The notes under the pieces: model-generated
Seen by the model: only the letters and a program-made list of their open reading frames with translations
What the model was told of the DNA's origin: nothing
The model's database searches: none
Made by a program: the position numbers and the translations under genes
Part shown: piece after piece, positions 20,464 through 31,741 of the stretch
Position numbering within the stretch: the first letter of the stretch is position 1
How the letters are laid out: each line of letters opens with the position of its first letter
Origin: Candidatus Thioglobus autotrophicus
Lineage (GTDB): Bacteria > Pseudomonadota > Gammaproteobacteria > PS1 > Pseudothioglobaceae
Assembly: GCA_022448455.1 (NCBI GenBank)
Contig: JAKUUR010000005.1
Coordinates: forward strand, 1 to 64,000
Direction of reading: 5' to 3'
Length of the DNA: 64,000 bases

Positions 20464-21135
<672 letters not shown>

Positions 21136-21203
21136 ATTAATCAAGCACTTCGAAAGTAATTTTTAGCTAGATGACAAAGCAATCTTGATTGACTAAGATT
21201 TCA

Positions 21204-21695
21204 TTACAATACTATTTTAAATTTAACCCGCTCCGTGCCGTCTTCGGAACCTTTAACGACTACCTTGTCATTATTGATATCATAATTCAATGTATTTCCA
21301 CTAAACGAATCAAAACCCTGTACCAGGCGTGCATTACCAACCAAAAAAATCATACCTTTATCTACGTCATAAGTAATTAGTGTTGCAGTGGCTTCAATAA
21401 AACGCGCTTGATTTTCTTGACTTTGGATGTATTTCGCAGGTTTTTCCAGACTACCCTTTGCAATCATACTAACGACCTCGTCATTATTGGTTAGCACTTG
21501 GATAAGTTCAGCCAACAAAAGGAGAGAACCTTGCCTGACTTCTGCATTACCACTAAACTCACTAAACCCAGTAGTCTCATCAACTATAACAGACTGAGCC
21601 TCAATTTCAATAGGTTGCTTTTTATCCTCTGGAAGCGCAAGAACCAGAGAAGCTACAAAAGCCATCAATAAAATAAGCAATTTATTCATAAACAC
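21204..21695 (-). CDS. lptA: lipopolysaccharide transport periplasmic protein LptA
   Basis: N-terminal signal peptide; PIEIEAQSVIVDETTGFSEFSGNAEVRQGSL OstA domain. Confidence 0.85.
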   Translation of the reverse strand: MFMNKLLILLMAFVASLVLALPEDKKQPIEIEAQSVIVDETTGFSEFSGNAEVRQGSLLLLAELIQVLTNNDEVVSMIAKGSLEKPAKYIQSQENQARFIEATATLITYDVDKGMIFLVGNARLVQGFDSFSGNTLNYDINNDKVVVKGSEDGTERVKFKIVL

Positions 21696-22668
21696 CTAGC
21701 ACTCCGCCCATTAGTTCAACTTTTTTTGTTTTTGCGTCATAATGCATTTTTTCTGCACGTATGTCAGAGACTTTTGTTTGGTAATGAGTTGAATCATTCG
21801 TTTTGTACACTTCGCCTCCGTTCGATTGGTCTACGATAAGATTATAACTATTCATTGTACTGCCTGAGCTGTTCAATACCTCCACTTTACCAAGTAATTT
21901 CATCAAATTCTCATTCATATTTAAATCCACACCCATCTCTGCATTAATCGTATTATCTTTTGAACGGTATATTGTTCTCTCTTTGCTCTCATAATGCTTT
22001 TCTCCATCAGCATGACTGATAAATAAGTTCCTGCTTGTAATCACTCCGCCAAGCTCTTGCTCAATTATTACATCTCCTACCAAAGACATAGTGTCATCGT
22101 TATTACTCATTTCCATGCCCTGTGCATGTATTATTGCATTTTCACCTAAATAGGTAACCTCCCTATTACTTTTTATTTGGCCACTATTGGAAAGAACAAT
22201 TAGGGACTCGGTATTTATCTCATGAGAAATGTCATTTTTAGATTGAATGTTTATTTCGCCATTAAAAAAAATCTCTCCTGATTTTAGAATTTCTGCACGA
22301 TTCGATGTTAATACAAGCCCCTTTTGACCAACTTCATCATATGTTGTCAATTTAATGTTACATAACTGGACTGGAGAATTTTTATAACTGTAATACGTAT
22401 CAGCTTCAATAGTATGTAACAAAAGTTGTTCCTTTGAATACTCCTTAATAAAAAAATTATCTATTTTTTCTAGATAACTAATAGCTTTCGAATCGTCCAT
22501 ACACTTATTATATTCAAGGAGTTTCTCTTTAGTAGTATCAAACTGTTGCGTGTTTTTTTGGAGCATAGAAATCTTTGCAATGTTGTCTTGAAATAACCAC
22601 AGAATAGCTATCAAGACTATAATAAAAACTATGATTAATTGAATTTTCCTAATCTGAAAAGCTGCCAT
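21682..22668 (-). CDS. lptC: LptC-like protein with extended C-terminal repeats
   Basis: N-terminal TM helix, position directly upstream of and overlapping lptA; 328 aa with recurring beta-repeat segments. Confidence 0.75.
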   Translation of the reverse strand: MAAFQIRKIQLIIVFIIVLIAILWLFQDNIAKISMLQKNTQQFDTTKEKLLEYNKCMDDSKAISYLEKIDNFFIKEYSKEQLLLHTIEADTYYSYKNSPVQLCNIKLTTYDEVGQKGLVLTSNRAEILKSGEIFFNGEINIQSKNDISHEINTESLIVLSNSGQIKSNREVTYLGENAIIHAQGMEMSNNDDTMSLVGDVIIEQELGGVITSRNLFISHADGEKHYESKERTIYRSKDNTINAEMGVDLNMNENLMKLLGKVEVLNSSGSTMNSYNLIVDQSNGGEVYKTNDSTHYQTKVSDIRAEKMHYDAKTKKVELMGGVLGVYE

Positions 22669-22669
22669 T

Positions 22670-23239
22670 ATGTTAGATCAAAGAATACAAGGTTTATACG
22701 GAATTACACCAAACAATAATCTGAATATCGCACTCATTGAGCGTGTGATTACCGAACATCAAGTCAACATTCTCCAATACCGCCATAAAACTAACGACGA
22801 GCAACTAAAACTAGACGAAGCTCAACAGTTGCTCGACCTTTGCCTAACACATAATACTTTATTTATAGTCAATGATGATATTAACCTTTGCGAGAAAGTT
22901 GGCGCCGATGGTGTTCATTTAGGTCAAAACGATACTTCTATTAATACTGCTCGAGAACAACTGGGTGAAAAAGCAATAATTGGTGTGTCTTGCTACAATC
23001 AATTACAGCTTGCCCTTGATGCGGAAGCAATGGGGGCTAACTATGTCGCTTTTGGCGCACTTTTCAACTCGATAACCAAACCTATTTCAAGTTACTGCCC
23101 TTTATCAGTAATTAAGAGTGCGAAAGAAAAACTCAAGTTACCGATTGTTGGAATTGGAGGTATTACTTTTGAAAATAAAAAATTGGCTTTTGCAGCGGGT
23201 TGTGATGCAGTGGCAATGTTGAATGGTTTATTTTCTTAA
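22670..23239 (+). CDS. thiE: thiamine phosphate synthase
   Basis: LQYRHKTNDEQL, FIVNDDINLCEKVGADGVHLGQND, YVAFGALFNSITKP, VGIGGITFEN. Confidence 0.93.
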   Translation: MLDQRIQGLYGITPNNNLNIALIERVITEHQVNILQYRHKTNDEQLKLDEAQQLLDLCLTHNTLFIVNDDINLCEKVGADGVHLGQNDTSINTAREQLGEKAIIGVSCYNQLQLALDAEAMGANYVAFGALFNSITKPISSYCPLSVIKSAKEKLKLPIVGIGGITFENKKLAFAAGCDAVAMLNGLFS

Positions 23240-23279
23240 TGTCTTACAAAACAAGGAATTTATTAACAAAATAATTTAC

Positions 23280-23978
23280 CTAGTAGAACCTTTTTGTTGA
23301 CCTCTTACCATATTCTCTTTCACTCAAAAATTGTGAAATATATCCCTGTCTTGTCCACAAAAGTTGATAGTATAAGCTCTGAATTTCCGCTACAGTTGAG
23401 CGTTGCACTGCTTTTAATGACAATAAGTTATCTCTCCACTTTGCTAGTTTTGGATGCCTTTTTGTAACAATAATAGGTTTGTAAATTTGTGCTAAAAACT
23501 CCAACCTTTGGAATATAGGAGCATAACTCGAGTCCACTAAAGAAAACTGCTCTCCGTTGAAAAATGGTTTAGCGTTTATATAATCCTCAACCAGATCAAA
23601 ATCGTTCAGCAATTCTGCAAGTGTATTCTCAAAGTCATTTTTTTTCTCTTTTATGGTTAGCTGAAAAGTGTACAAGCTGATATTGTTACAGAACTCAATC
23701 CAACTTCTATTTATCGCTTTCATAAGTAAATCTTCTGGATGAAGCATTGGTGAATATACTTCATCAATATATTCATTGATAACAGCCGATTCAAAAATTA
23801 CCGTGCCATCAACGATTAAAAGTGGTACTTTTTTTAGGGGCGATATAGCTAAAAACCATTCAGGCGGACTACCTAAATCAATATATTCTATATCATAATC
23901 AATGCCCTTATATTGAAGCGTAATGGCAACTCTTTGTACGAAAGGGCAGGCCTTAAAACTGACAAGTTTAAGTGTCAT
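23280..23978 (-). CDS. glutathione S-transferase family protein
   Basis: KACPFVQRVAITLQYKGIDYDIEYIDL and VPLLIVDGTVIFESAVINEYIDE thioredoxin-fold GST N-domain. Confidence 0.88.
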   Translation of the reverse strand: MTLKLVSFKACPFVQRVAITLQYKGIDYDIEYIDLGSPPEWFLAISPLKKVPLLIVDGTVIFESAVINEYIDEVYSPMLHPEDLLMKAINRSWIEFCNNISLYTFQLTIKEKKNDFENTLAELLNDFDLVEDYINAKPFFNGEQFSLVDSSYAPIFQRLEFLAQIYKPIIVTKRHPKLAKWRDNLLSLKAVQRSTVAEIQSLYYQLLWTRQGYISQFLSEREYGKRSTKRFY

Positions 23979-24038
23979 ATTTTTTTGATAAAGAACTCAG
24001 AACTGACTGGCATGTTAAGTTTCTATATATTGCATTGG

Positions 24039-25172
24039 TTAATCAAACCTAGGGTTGTTTTTGTAGGTGTATCCTCCCTTAAGTCCACTCTTTGACATTA
24101 CCAATTGCCATACTTGGTTCCGTCTAGACCGAAAAGTTCCAGCACACATTAACAAATAGTACTCCCACATACGCTTAAATCGATCATCATATAAATCTTT
24201 TAATTTATCAAAATTATTTTGAAAGTTTTTATTCCAAGACATCAAGGTTGCATCATAATTCTGTCCAAAATTGTGCCAATCTTCAACCACAAACAGATCT
24301 TCTGAAGCAGCACTAATTTGTTGAGCTGAAGGTGTCATACCGTTAGGAAAAATATACTTATTCACCCAAGGATCAGTTGCATGAACCGAGTTGTTTCGAC
24401 CAATTGTGTGAAGTAAAAATAGCCCATCCTCCTTTAAACATCGATGAACAACCTCCATGTATTTTTTATAATTTTTATAACCTACATGTTCAAACATACC
24501 AACTGAAACGATACAATCATATTGACCGTTTAGTTCTCGATAATCCTTTAATTCAATGCTAACATTCAAACCTTTACAGGAATCTTGTGCAAATTCGGCC
24601 TGCTGTTTTGAAATTGTCACACCATGAACACTAACACCATAATTTTCAGCAGCATATTTGGCGAAACCGCCCCAACCACAACCTATCTCAAGTACATTCA
24701 TACCAGATCTTAAATGCATCTTCCTACACATTAAATCTAGCTTATTGATTTGTGCCTGATCCAAGTTTTCAGCATTCCTCCAATAAGCACAAGAGTAGTT
24801 CATTCTTTCATCAAGCATTAATGAAAACAAGTCATTACCTACATCGTAGTGTTTTTCTCCTACTATAGGAGCTCTTTTTTTACTTTGGGGGTTAACAAGG
24901 TAAGCTCTTAATACAGCCAGAAAAAAAGATGGATTGGAAGCTCTAACTTGCTTGTCTATACGACCACTTAATAGTTTTTCACTCAATTGGTCTAATGCCT
25001 TGCAGTCCCACCATCCATCCATATAGCTCTCACCAAACGCTAAAGAGCCACCACTTAAAACACGTGAGTAAAAACGTTCGTCGTGAACTTGAAGATCCCA
25101 AGGTCTTGAACCATTGATTTCAACATCAACAGATTTAAGAATTTTCTCAATTGTATTTTTAAAATCTGCCAA
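24039..25172 (-). CDS. cfa: cyclopropane-fatty-acyl-phospholipid synthase
   Basis: GESYMDGWWDC, HYDVGNDLFSLMLDERMNYSCAYW, VLEIGCGWGGFAKYAAE. Confidence 0.94.
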   Translation of the reverse strand: MADFKNTIEKILKSVDVEINGSRPWDLQVHDERFYSRVLSGGSLAFGESYMDGWWDCKALDQLSEKLLSGRIDKQVRASNPSFFLAVLRAYLVNPQSKKRAPIVGEKHYDVGNDLFSLMLDERMNYSCAYWRNAENLDQAQINKLDLMCRKMHLRSGMNVLEIGCGWGGFAKYAAENYGVSVHGVTISKQQAEFAQDSCKGLNVSIELKDYRELNGQYDCIVSVGMFEHVGYKNYKKYMEVVHRCLKEDGLFLLHTIGRNNSVHATDPWVNKYIFPNGMTPSAQQISAASEDLFVVEDWHNFGQNYDATLMSWNKNFQNNFDKLKDLYDDRFKRMWEYYLLMCAGTFRSRRNQVWQLVMSKSGLKGGYTYKNNPRFD

Positions 25173-25205
25173 CTCTTGCCTGTTTTATTTCATCAATACC
25201 TAATA

Positions 25206-25715
25206 TTAACTATTACTAGATTTTGATTTTAAAACTATTAATATACTCAAAACCAAAAACAAAGTAAAGCCAATAAAAGACCAGCCAGCCATACTGAGGC
25301 CTAAAAACTGCCAAGGTATTTCTGCACAATTACCATCCCCTATGAATAGTGCGTTCAGTAAATCCCCGAAAGGGAACACTTCTAATATATACTCCAGTGG
25401 TGGTCCACATAAGGGAACTTCATCTTCTGGCAAACTTTGCAACCAAACTTGACGACCAGCTACCCATATTCCTGCAGCTGAAGCTAAAAATATAATTGTA
25501 GCATAAAAACGGCTAATTATTGCTACAGGGTTGTGATTGAAGGCAATGAATGCTGTAATACCGACAATACTATAAAAGAATTGTTGAGTGATACATAAAG
25601 GACAAGGCTCTAATCCAAGGATTTTGATGCTATAAGCTGCATATCCAATAAGACCTCCTACAGCTAAAAAAATTATTAAGTAGATTTGACGAGCTGAAAG
25701 TTGTCGAATTTTCAT
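25206..25715 (-). CDS. dsbB: disulfide bond formation protein DsbB
   Basis: CPLCITQQFFY motif, multiple TM helices, VPLCGP and GNCAEIPWQFLGLSMAGWS. Confidence 0.92.
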   Translation of the reverse strand: MKIRQLSARQIYLIIFLAVGGLIGYAAYSIKILGLEPCPLCITQQFFYSIVGITAFIAFNHNPVAIISRFYATIIFLASAAGIWVAGRQVWLQSLPEDEVPLCGPPLEYILEVFPFGDLLNALFIGDGNCAEIPWQFLGLSMAGWSFIGFTLFLVLSILIVLKSKSSNS

Positions 25716-25727
25716 TTTACATTTGCC

Positions 25728-26315
25728 TCAAGTTCTTTTTCCATACCTCGCAACTTCTTCAGGGTCGTTAGCTTTTGGTTTGGCAAAGAAATTATTGATC
25801 ATAGGAATAAAAAAGTCTAGAGTTTCTGAATCGTAATCTGGATCAAAGCAGTTTTGATCGTATTCATGACAGAAATTTATAGCATCTTGATACCAAGGGC
25901 TGTCACTAAACAATTCACGAACGTTTCTATCTCCACCGGAATGGTGGGCGTAATAATACATCTGAAAAACTCCGTGATGTTTAACAATCCAGTAAGTCTT
26001 CTCAGAAACAAAAGGTCTCAGCAATGCTGCTGCCATTTCTGAATGAGAGTATGGAGCCAACTCATCACCAATATCATGAAACAATACAGCCATCACCATT
26101 TCCAGATCTTCACCGGAACGGTATGCTCTGGTGGCGCCTTGTAGGCTATGTTCCAAACGACTAATTTGATAACCTGATAGGCTGGAATTTAGAAACTTAA
26201 GTCTTTCTATCAATCGCTTTGGTAGGTCAGCCTTGAACTGCCCTTCTAGCTGTTCAAGAAAGGCATACTCTTCTGCAGTGCCATTCTCCATCCTAGTAAA
26301 GTTAACTTTATCCAT
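25728..26315 (-). CDS. HD-domain protein, possible mixed-valent diiron oxygenase (PhnZ/TmpB-like)
   Basis: SRLEHSLQGATRAYRSG, AVLFHDIGDELAPYSHSEMAA, VKHHGVFQ metal-ligand pattern; adjacent to soxG. Confidence 0.7.
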   Translation of the reverse strand: MDKVNFTRMENGTAEEYAFLEQLEGQFKADLPKRLIERLKFLNSSLSGYQISRLEHSLQGATRAYRSGEDLEMVMAVLFHDIGDELAPYSHSEMAAALLRPFVSEKTYWIVKHHGVFQMYYYAHHSGGDRNVRELFSDSPWYQDAINFCHEYDQNCFDPDYDSETLDFFIPMINNFFAKPKANDPEEVARYGKRT

Positions 26316-26348
26316 TTTCTAGTCCCTTTCTAATCATTAGTTCAATCT

Positions 26349-26942
26349 CTATACTCTCTTTGCACTATCCTTTAACAAGCCTGCCACATAATGAGAGAAT
26401 GAATGCCTAACCATCATCATAAGTTTACCTTCTGAAGTCCGAAAAACAATCACAGGTGCTTGCCCCAAAGTAGTTGATACAACTTTTCCAGAATTAAGTG
26501 AGCCACTTAAATCATAACTCATCCACCTCGACAACAGTTTATTTACCTTTCCCCCAATAAATTCAAGAACACCATATGCTGCAGAATTATCTACCATCGA
26601 CATCTCAACAGGAAGTGATTCAATTTTATTCCATATGTCGGCCTTTTGTTGTTGGCTATGTACCAACCAAAACTCATCAGGACTAATCCAAAGACACTGA
26701 ACGCCATCACTATTCGTCGTCATAGAAAGCTCTTCTGGCAAAGCTACATCCCATATTTCTTTAGCATCTTTTTTACTTTTTTTATGATCTTTAGATGTTC
26801 GTAAAATCGCTAAAGCTTTCCCAACAACTTCACGACAAGAAAGATCGTCTTGATTGACTAAATAGCCCTCCTGATCAATGAGTGGTTGAAACGTTGATGC
26901 AAACTTTGGCATTAAATTTTCTTTTGAACTAGTCATTACCAT
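26349..26942 (-). CDS. soxG: sarcosine oxidase gamma subunit
   Basis: Position after soxA; CLWISPDEFWLV, DNSAAYGVLEFIGGKVNKLLSR pattern of SoxG. Confidence 0.88.
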   Translation of the reverse strand: MVMTSSKENLMPKFASTFQPLIDQEGYLVNQDDLSCREVVGKALAILRTSKDHKKSKKDAKEIWDVALPEELSMTTNSDGVQCLWISPDEFWLVHSQQQKADIWNKIESLPVEMSMVDNSAAYGVLEFIGGKVNKLLSRWMSYDLSGSLNSGKVVSTTLGQAPVIVFRTSEGKLMMMVRHSFSHYVAGLLKDSAKRV

Positions 26943-29900
26943 CTACCTTTTCACCTTCAATGTCATAAAAAACACTGCTAGATATTTCGCAAGGAATTTC
27001 TTTCAACCCTTGCTTTTTTTGAACTATTTTAACCAGTACTGTTTCATCCATTTTTGCTAAACCCCCTTGAATTTGCGCCATGGCAATAGACCTGTCAAGT
27101 ATGGGACTGAAATAACTGGAGGTAACATAACCGATAGATTTACCCTTATTATCAATAACATGTGCTCCCTCAGGAAGCACAGTAGATGAATCTTTTGTCA
27201 ACAAACCTACTAATTGTAAGCGGTCTTCAGCGCAAAGAGCAGAAATACTAAAAGAGCGACGACCTACATATGAAAAAGGCTTATCTTTTGCAAGAATCCA
27301 ACTCATGTTAACATCCATCGGTGTCATCGAGCCGTCAGTGTCTTGACCAACAATAATGTAACCTTTTTCTGCCCGCAGCACGTGCATTGATTCTGTGCCA
27401 TAAGGAGTTATATTCCATTTCTCGCCAGCAATAGCAACCTGATCCCAAATATATCGTCCATAATTTGCTTCAACATTAATCTCATAAGCAAGCTCACCAG
27501 AGAAGCTGATTCGCATAATTCGAGCATCAACTCCACAAACTGTACCCGGACGCCACTGCATAAATTTGAAATTTTCGCGTTCAAAGTCAACATCTTGACA
27601 AAGCAATTTCACCAACTTGCGTGCATTAGGGCCTACAACGGCAACGGTTGAATACTGATCAGTAACACTATTGAGGTGGACATCTAAATCACTCCACTCA
27701 GTTTGCAACCACATTTCTAATGCAGAGTAAACACTTGCAGCACCACCCGTTGTGGTCGTCATGATGAAATGGTTGTCATTTATACAGGTTGACACACCGT
27801 CATCAATGATCATTCCTTTTTCATTACACATAAGGCCATAGCGACAGCTACCTGGTGCAAGCTTCATCCAAGCATTAGTATAAATTCTTGATAAAAACTC
27901 TCTGGCGTCACTGCCCTGAACGTCGATCTTACCTAGCGTTGAAGCGTCCATCATGCCAAGCGAGGTTCTGACAGCTAAACACTCTCGATACACCGCTTGA
28001 TGAATATTCTCACCAGTTTTTGGATAATACCAAGGACGATACCATTGCCCTACAACTTCAAACTCTGCACCACTTGCAACATGGGAATCATGGATCGTCG
28101 TATAGCGTTGAGGATCAAAAAAGTCTCCAATCTCTCGACCTGCCATGGCACCAAAATCAACTCCAGTGTATGCAGGACGAAAAGTCGTCGTACCTACTTC
28201 CGACATCGGGATTCCCATCAATTCGGCTGCGACTGCTATGCCATTAATATTGCCTGTTTTCCCTTGGTCAGTTCCAAAACCCATAGCTGTGTAGCGTTTA
28301 ATATGTTCAATCGAACGATAACCCTCTCTTATTGAAAGGGCGACATCCAAAGTAGTCACATCATTCTGCAAATCAAGAAATACTTTTGGCTTATTTAGGA
28401 TTTCTTTTGGGGTGAAAAATTGACTAACGTTGAAATAGTTTGAGTAATTTTCACTCAAGATTTCTTGTGTCAACTTACTCACAGTACCCAACGCATTGAG
28501 AGTAAATTGGGCTTTATTTTTGCCATCATTGATGGCATCTTGCCAAGCACTTGCACCTGCTACTGCGCCACACACCTCCCTATTATCTCGTTCTTGTTGT
28601 GGTAAAAATGATTGTGAAACTTCATCAAAATAAGTTTTTGCACCGTTATGACAGTCAAGATGAACGACTGGATTAAAACCGCCAGAAGTTGCCAATAAGT
28701 CACAACTCAATGTTTGTGTATCTCCAAAAACCTGCCAATCATTGCCTTGAAGCTTTGTTTGTACAATTTCAACACCTTTAACCCGGTGCGAACCAAGTGC
28801 CTTAACAATAGAATAACCCTGTAAAACCTTGACACCTGAGTGTTTTAGTTCGGCAACAATCTCAATTGGATCTTCGGAAGATCTGACGTCAACAACTATA
28901 CATTCAATGTCATTAACATGAAGGTCTCTAGCAGTACTATAAATACTGTCATTGTTGCCATATATAACAACTTTTTTACCTGAAATTACACCATATTCAT
29001 GCAAGTAACGTCTCACTGATTGACTCAACATAATATTGGTCAAATCATTAGCCTCAAAAAGCATAGGACGTTCATGGGCACCTGTTGCTAAAATTACTTC
29101 TTTGGCTCGAATTCTATGTATTATTTTTCTAGCCTTTTGGGGCTCCGATGAAGTTAATGACTCAGCTGTTGTGATAGTTTCTAGAACTTCAATGTAGTTC
29201 TGGTCATGCCACGCATAGGCGGTTGATTGGGTCAGCAAGGTAAATCGCTCACTGTCCTCATTAGCAAAAGATAATAATCTATTAACACTATCCTTATGCC
29301 ATGTCATAGCAGCTTCATCACTCGAGAATTCATTAAATAATTCGCCACCTAATTGTGTACGTTCATCAACCAGAATAACTCTTTCTTTCTTAGAATTATT
29401 GAGAACCTCCAATGCTGCTGAAATGCCTGCAGCACCGCCACCAATGACAACGACTTCAGCATGATGAAAGATATGGTCGTAAACATCAACATCTTCCTCA
29501 GTTGGCGCTTTTGAAAAGCCTGAAAATGCACGGATACTGTCTTCTACTTTTGCCCAAACCTTTTGTTTGATAAAAGTCTTATAGTAAAAACCGGCCGGCA
29601 TAAAACGATGTAATGGTTTGATAAAGGCACGTATATCGAATGCATTTGGATTGCTTGCACTAACAGCACTTAGGCCATCATAGAGCATAATTTCAGTAGC
29701 CTTTAGGTTAGGTGTATAACGACCACCTATTTCTAATGATACCAAGGCATTTGGCTCTTCAACACCTGCAGCTATAAGGCCACGTTTTCGTCCATACTTA
29801 AAACTTCTTGTAAACAAAAGGGCATCATTCGCCAGTAATGCAGATGCTAAAGTGTCGCCCTCATAACCTTTATACCGTTTATTGTTAAAAATAAAATTTA

Positions 29901-29949
29901 ACGACTTAGAATAGTCAACTTGATGGCTTGGATGTTGTGCTAATCTCAT
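26929..29949 (-). CDS. soxA: sarcosine oxidase alpha subunit
   Basis: 1006 aa; N-terminal FNNKRYKGYEGDTLASALLAND, FAD motif VVIGGGAAGISAALEV, C-terminal GcvT-like THF-binding domain. Confidence 0.96.
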   Translation of the reverse strand: MRLAQHPSHQVDYSKSLNFIFNNKRYKGYEGDTLASALLANDALLFTRSFKYGRKRGLIAAGVEEPNALVSLEIGGRYTPNLKATEIMLYDGLSAVSASNPNAFDIRAFIKPLHRFMPAGFYYKTFIKQKVWAKVEDSIRAFSGFSKAPTEEDVDVYDHIFHHAEVVVIGGGAAGISAALEVLNNSKKERVILVDERTQLGGELFNEFSSDEAAMTWHKDSVNRLLSFANEDSERFTLLTQSTAYAWHDQNYIEVLETITTAESLTSSEPQKARKIIHRIRAKEVILATGAHERPMLFEANDLTNIMLSQSVRRYLHEYGVISGKKVVIYGNNDSIYSTARDLHVNDIECIVVDVRSSEDPIEIVAELKHSGVKVLQGYSIVKALGSHRVKGVEIVQTKLQGNDWQVFGDTQTLSCDLLATSGGFNPVVHLDCHNGAKTYFDEVSQSFLPQQERDNREVCGAVAGASAWQDAINDGKNKAQFTLNALGTVSKLTQEILSENYSNYFNVSQFFTPKEILNKPKVFLDLQNDVTTLDVALSIREGYRSIEHIKRYTAMGFGTDQGKTGNINGIAVAAELMGIPMSEVGTTTFRPAYTGVDFGAMAGREIGDFFDPQRYTTIHDSHVASGAEFEVVGQWYRPWYYPKTGENIHQAVYRECLAVRTSLGMMDASTLGKIDVQGSDAREFLSRIYTNAWMKLAPGSCRYGLMCNEKGMIIDDGVSTCINDNHFIMTTTTGGAASVYSALEMWLQTEWSDLDVHLNSVTDQYSTVAVVGPNARKLVKLLCQDVDFERENFKFMQWRPGTVCGVDARIMRISFSGELAYEINVEANYGRYIWDQVAIAGEKWNITPYGTESMHVLRAEKGYIIVGQDTDGSMTPMDVNMSWILAKDKPFSYVGRRSFSISALCAEDRLQLVGLLTKDSSTVLPEGAHVIDNKGKSIGYVTSSYFSPILDRSIAMAQIQGGLAKMDETVLVKIVQKKQGLKEIPCEISSSVFYDIEGEKVDGND

Positions 29950-30230
29950 AATTCAGTCTCGCTATTTCTTGCACCGAAAGGTGCCACTTGTAATATTTGG
30001 TGACTGATAGTTGAGCGCTCTACCAAGAAATATTTTCGACAGCCGTTGCTGTGAACCCATTGTTCCCAATGATTGCCTTTGTGGTTGGTGCGGTAAAAAA
30101 CGTAATCGGCCCACTCTTCGTCACTGATACCTTCTGGACTCTTAGGCCTTGCGATAAAAGCTTCCCCGGCTGGGGAAAATTCACTCTGGTCTCTTGATTC
30201 TTTACAGTATGGACAATGAATTAATAACAT
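29946..30230 (-). CDS. soxD: sarcosine oxidase delta subunit
   Basis: MLLIHCPYC...R.QSEF; WADYVFYRTNHKGNHWEQWVHSNGCRKYF. Confidence 0.96.
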   Translation of the reverse strand: MLLIHCPYCKESRDQSEFSPAGEAFIARPKSPEGISDEEWADYVFYRTNHKGNHWEQWVHSNGCRKYFLVERSTISHQILQVAPFGARNSETEL

Positions 30231-30249
30231 ATTACTACCTATTTTTTAA

Positions 30250-31512
30250 CTAGTGAGCGACACCTGCGGCGCCATGCTCGTCAATTAGAGCGCCAGTTTT
30301 AAAACGATCAATGTGGAATGGCTCTGCTAGTGGGTGCTGTTTATCTTGGGCAATGGTATGTGCAAAAACATGACCAGAACCTGGTGTCGCTTTAAAGCCT
30401 CCTGTTCCCCAACCACAATTAAAGTATAAACCCTCAACATTTGTCGGACTAATAATAGGGCAAGCGTCAGGACAGACATCAACAATACCACCCCATTGTC
30501 TGTTCATACGGACGCGCGAAAATATTGGAAATAATTCCAATATAGCTGCTGCAGCATGCTCAACAATCTTTGTGCTGCCTCTCTGAGCATAGGAGTTATA
30601 GCCATCAATCCCCGCACCAATGACAAGGTCTCCTTTATCACTTTGGCTAATGTAGCCATGAACGGCGTTAGACATCACAACAGTATGTAGTACCGGTTTC
30701 ATTGCTTCAGAAACAAATGCCTGCAAAGGGTGACTCTCAATTGGCAATCTAAGACCGGCCATTTTTGCCAGCACTGAAGAATGACCTGCACTGACACAAC
30801 CAATACGGTCTGCCATAATTTCTCCCTTGGTTGTTTTAACGCCTTTCACTCTTCCCTCTTCGACCTCAATATCAATCACTTCGCAATCTTGAATGATGTC
30901 AACACCAAGCATTGAAGCGGCTCTAGCAAAACCCCAAGCAATACCATCATGTCTTGCAACACCCCCGCGTGACTGGTAGGAAGCACCCATAATTGGGTAT
31001 CTTGCATTTTTTGATGTATTTATAATGGGAATTTGTTGCTTTATCTCATTAGCGTCAACAACCACAGCATCGACACCATTCAGAACGTTTGCATTAACTC
31101 TACGTTCAATATCTCGCATATTTTGTAGGCTATGACCTAGATTGTAAACACCTCTCTGGCTAAACATGACATTAAAATTGAGATCTTCACTGATACCTTC
31201 CCAAAGTTTCAGTGCATGTTCGTAAAGGCTTGAAGCTTCATCTCTAAGATAGTTTGAACGAATAATAGTAGTGTTTCTACCGGTATTGCCACCGCCAATA
31301 TAACCTTTTTCGACAACAGCAACATTGTTGATGCCGCATTCTTTTGCTAAATAGTAAGCAGTCGCTAAACCGTGCCCTCCACCGCCAATGATGATGACGT
31401 CATATTTAGATTTGGGTTGAATCAACGGAATCGCTTGATCCCAATCTTGGCCACTCAAGCCAGCCTTTAATAATGAATACCAGGAATATTTTTTTTGCAT
31501 AATTCTACTCAA
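30250..31512 (-). CDS. soxB: sarcosine oxidase beta subunit
   Basis: [83 protein letters not shown]. Confidence 0.96.
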   Translation of the reverse strand: MSRIMQKKYSWYSLLKAGLSGQDWDQAIPLIQPKSKYDVIIIGGGGHGLATAYYLAKECGINNVAVVEKGYIGGGNTGRNTTIIRSNYLRDEASSLYEHALKLWEGISEDLNFNVMFSQRGVYNLGHSLQNMRDIERRVNANVLNGVDAVVVDANEIKQQIPIINTSKNARYPIMGASYQSRGGVARHDGIAWGFARAASMLGVDIIQDCEVIDIEVEEGRVKGVKTTKGEIMADRIGCVSAGHSSVLAKMAGLRLPIESHPLQAFVSEAMKPVLHTVVMSNAVHGYISQSDKGDLVIGAGIDGYNSYAQRGSTKIVEHAAAAILELFPIFSRVRMNRQWGGIVDVCPDACPIISPTNVEGLYFNCGWGTGGFKATPGSGHVFAHTIAQDKQHPLAEPFHIDRFKTGALIDEHGAAGVAH

Positions 31513-31741
31513 CCAATAAATCTATAATTCCAAAACATAATATATCAAATCGCAATTGTAGCACTCAGTGTTATGTAAATGCCTGAGAACACAAAATATT
31601 CAGAGACTATACTTCAACATCTTTTACTATCAGCTTATTAATTAAATTAAAGCAGAAAGTAAAAAGAGCGAATTTTATCAATGAAGCATGCTCAAAGCAA
31701 TAACTTTGTTCTAAGCCAGAAATAATCAGATCACATAATTT

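Noticed and set aside
27997-28335. 112-aa and 75-aa plus-strand ORFs
   Set aside because: Overlap the soxA coding strand in antisense; composition is not protein-like.
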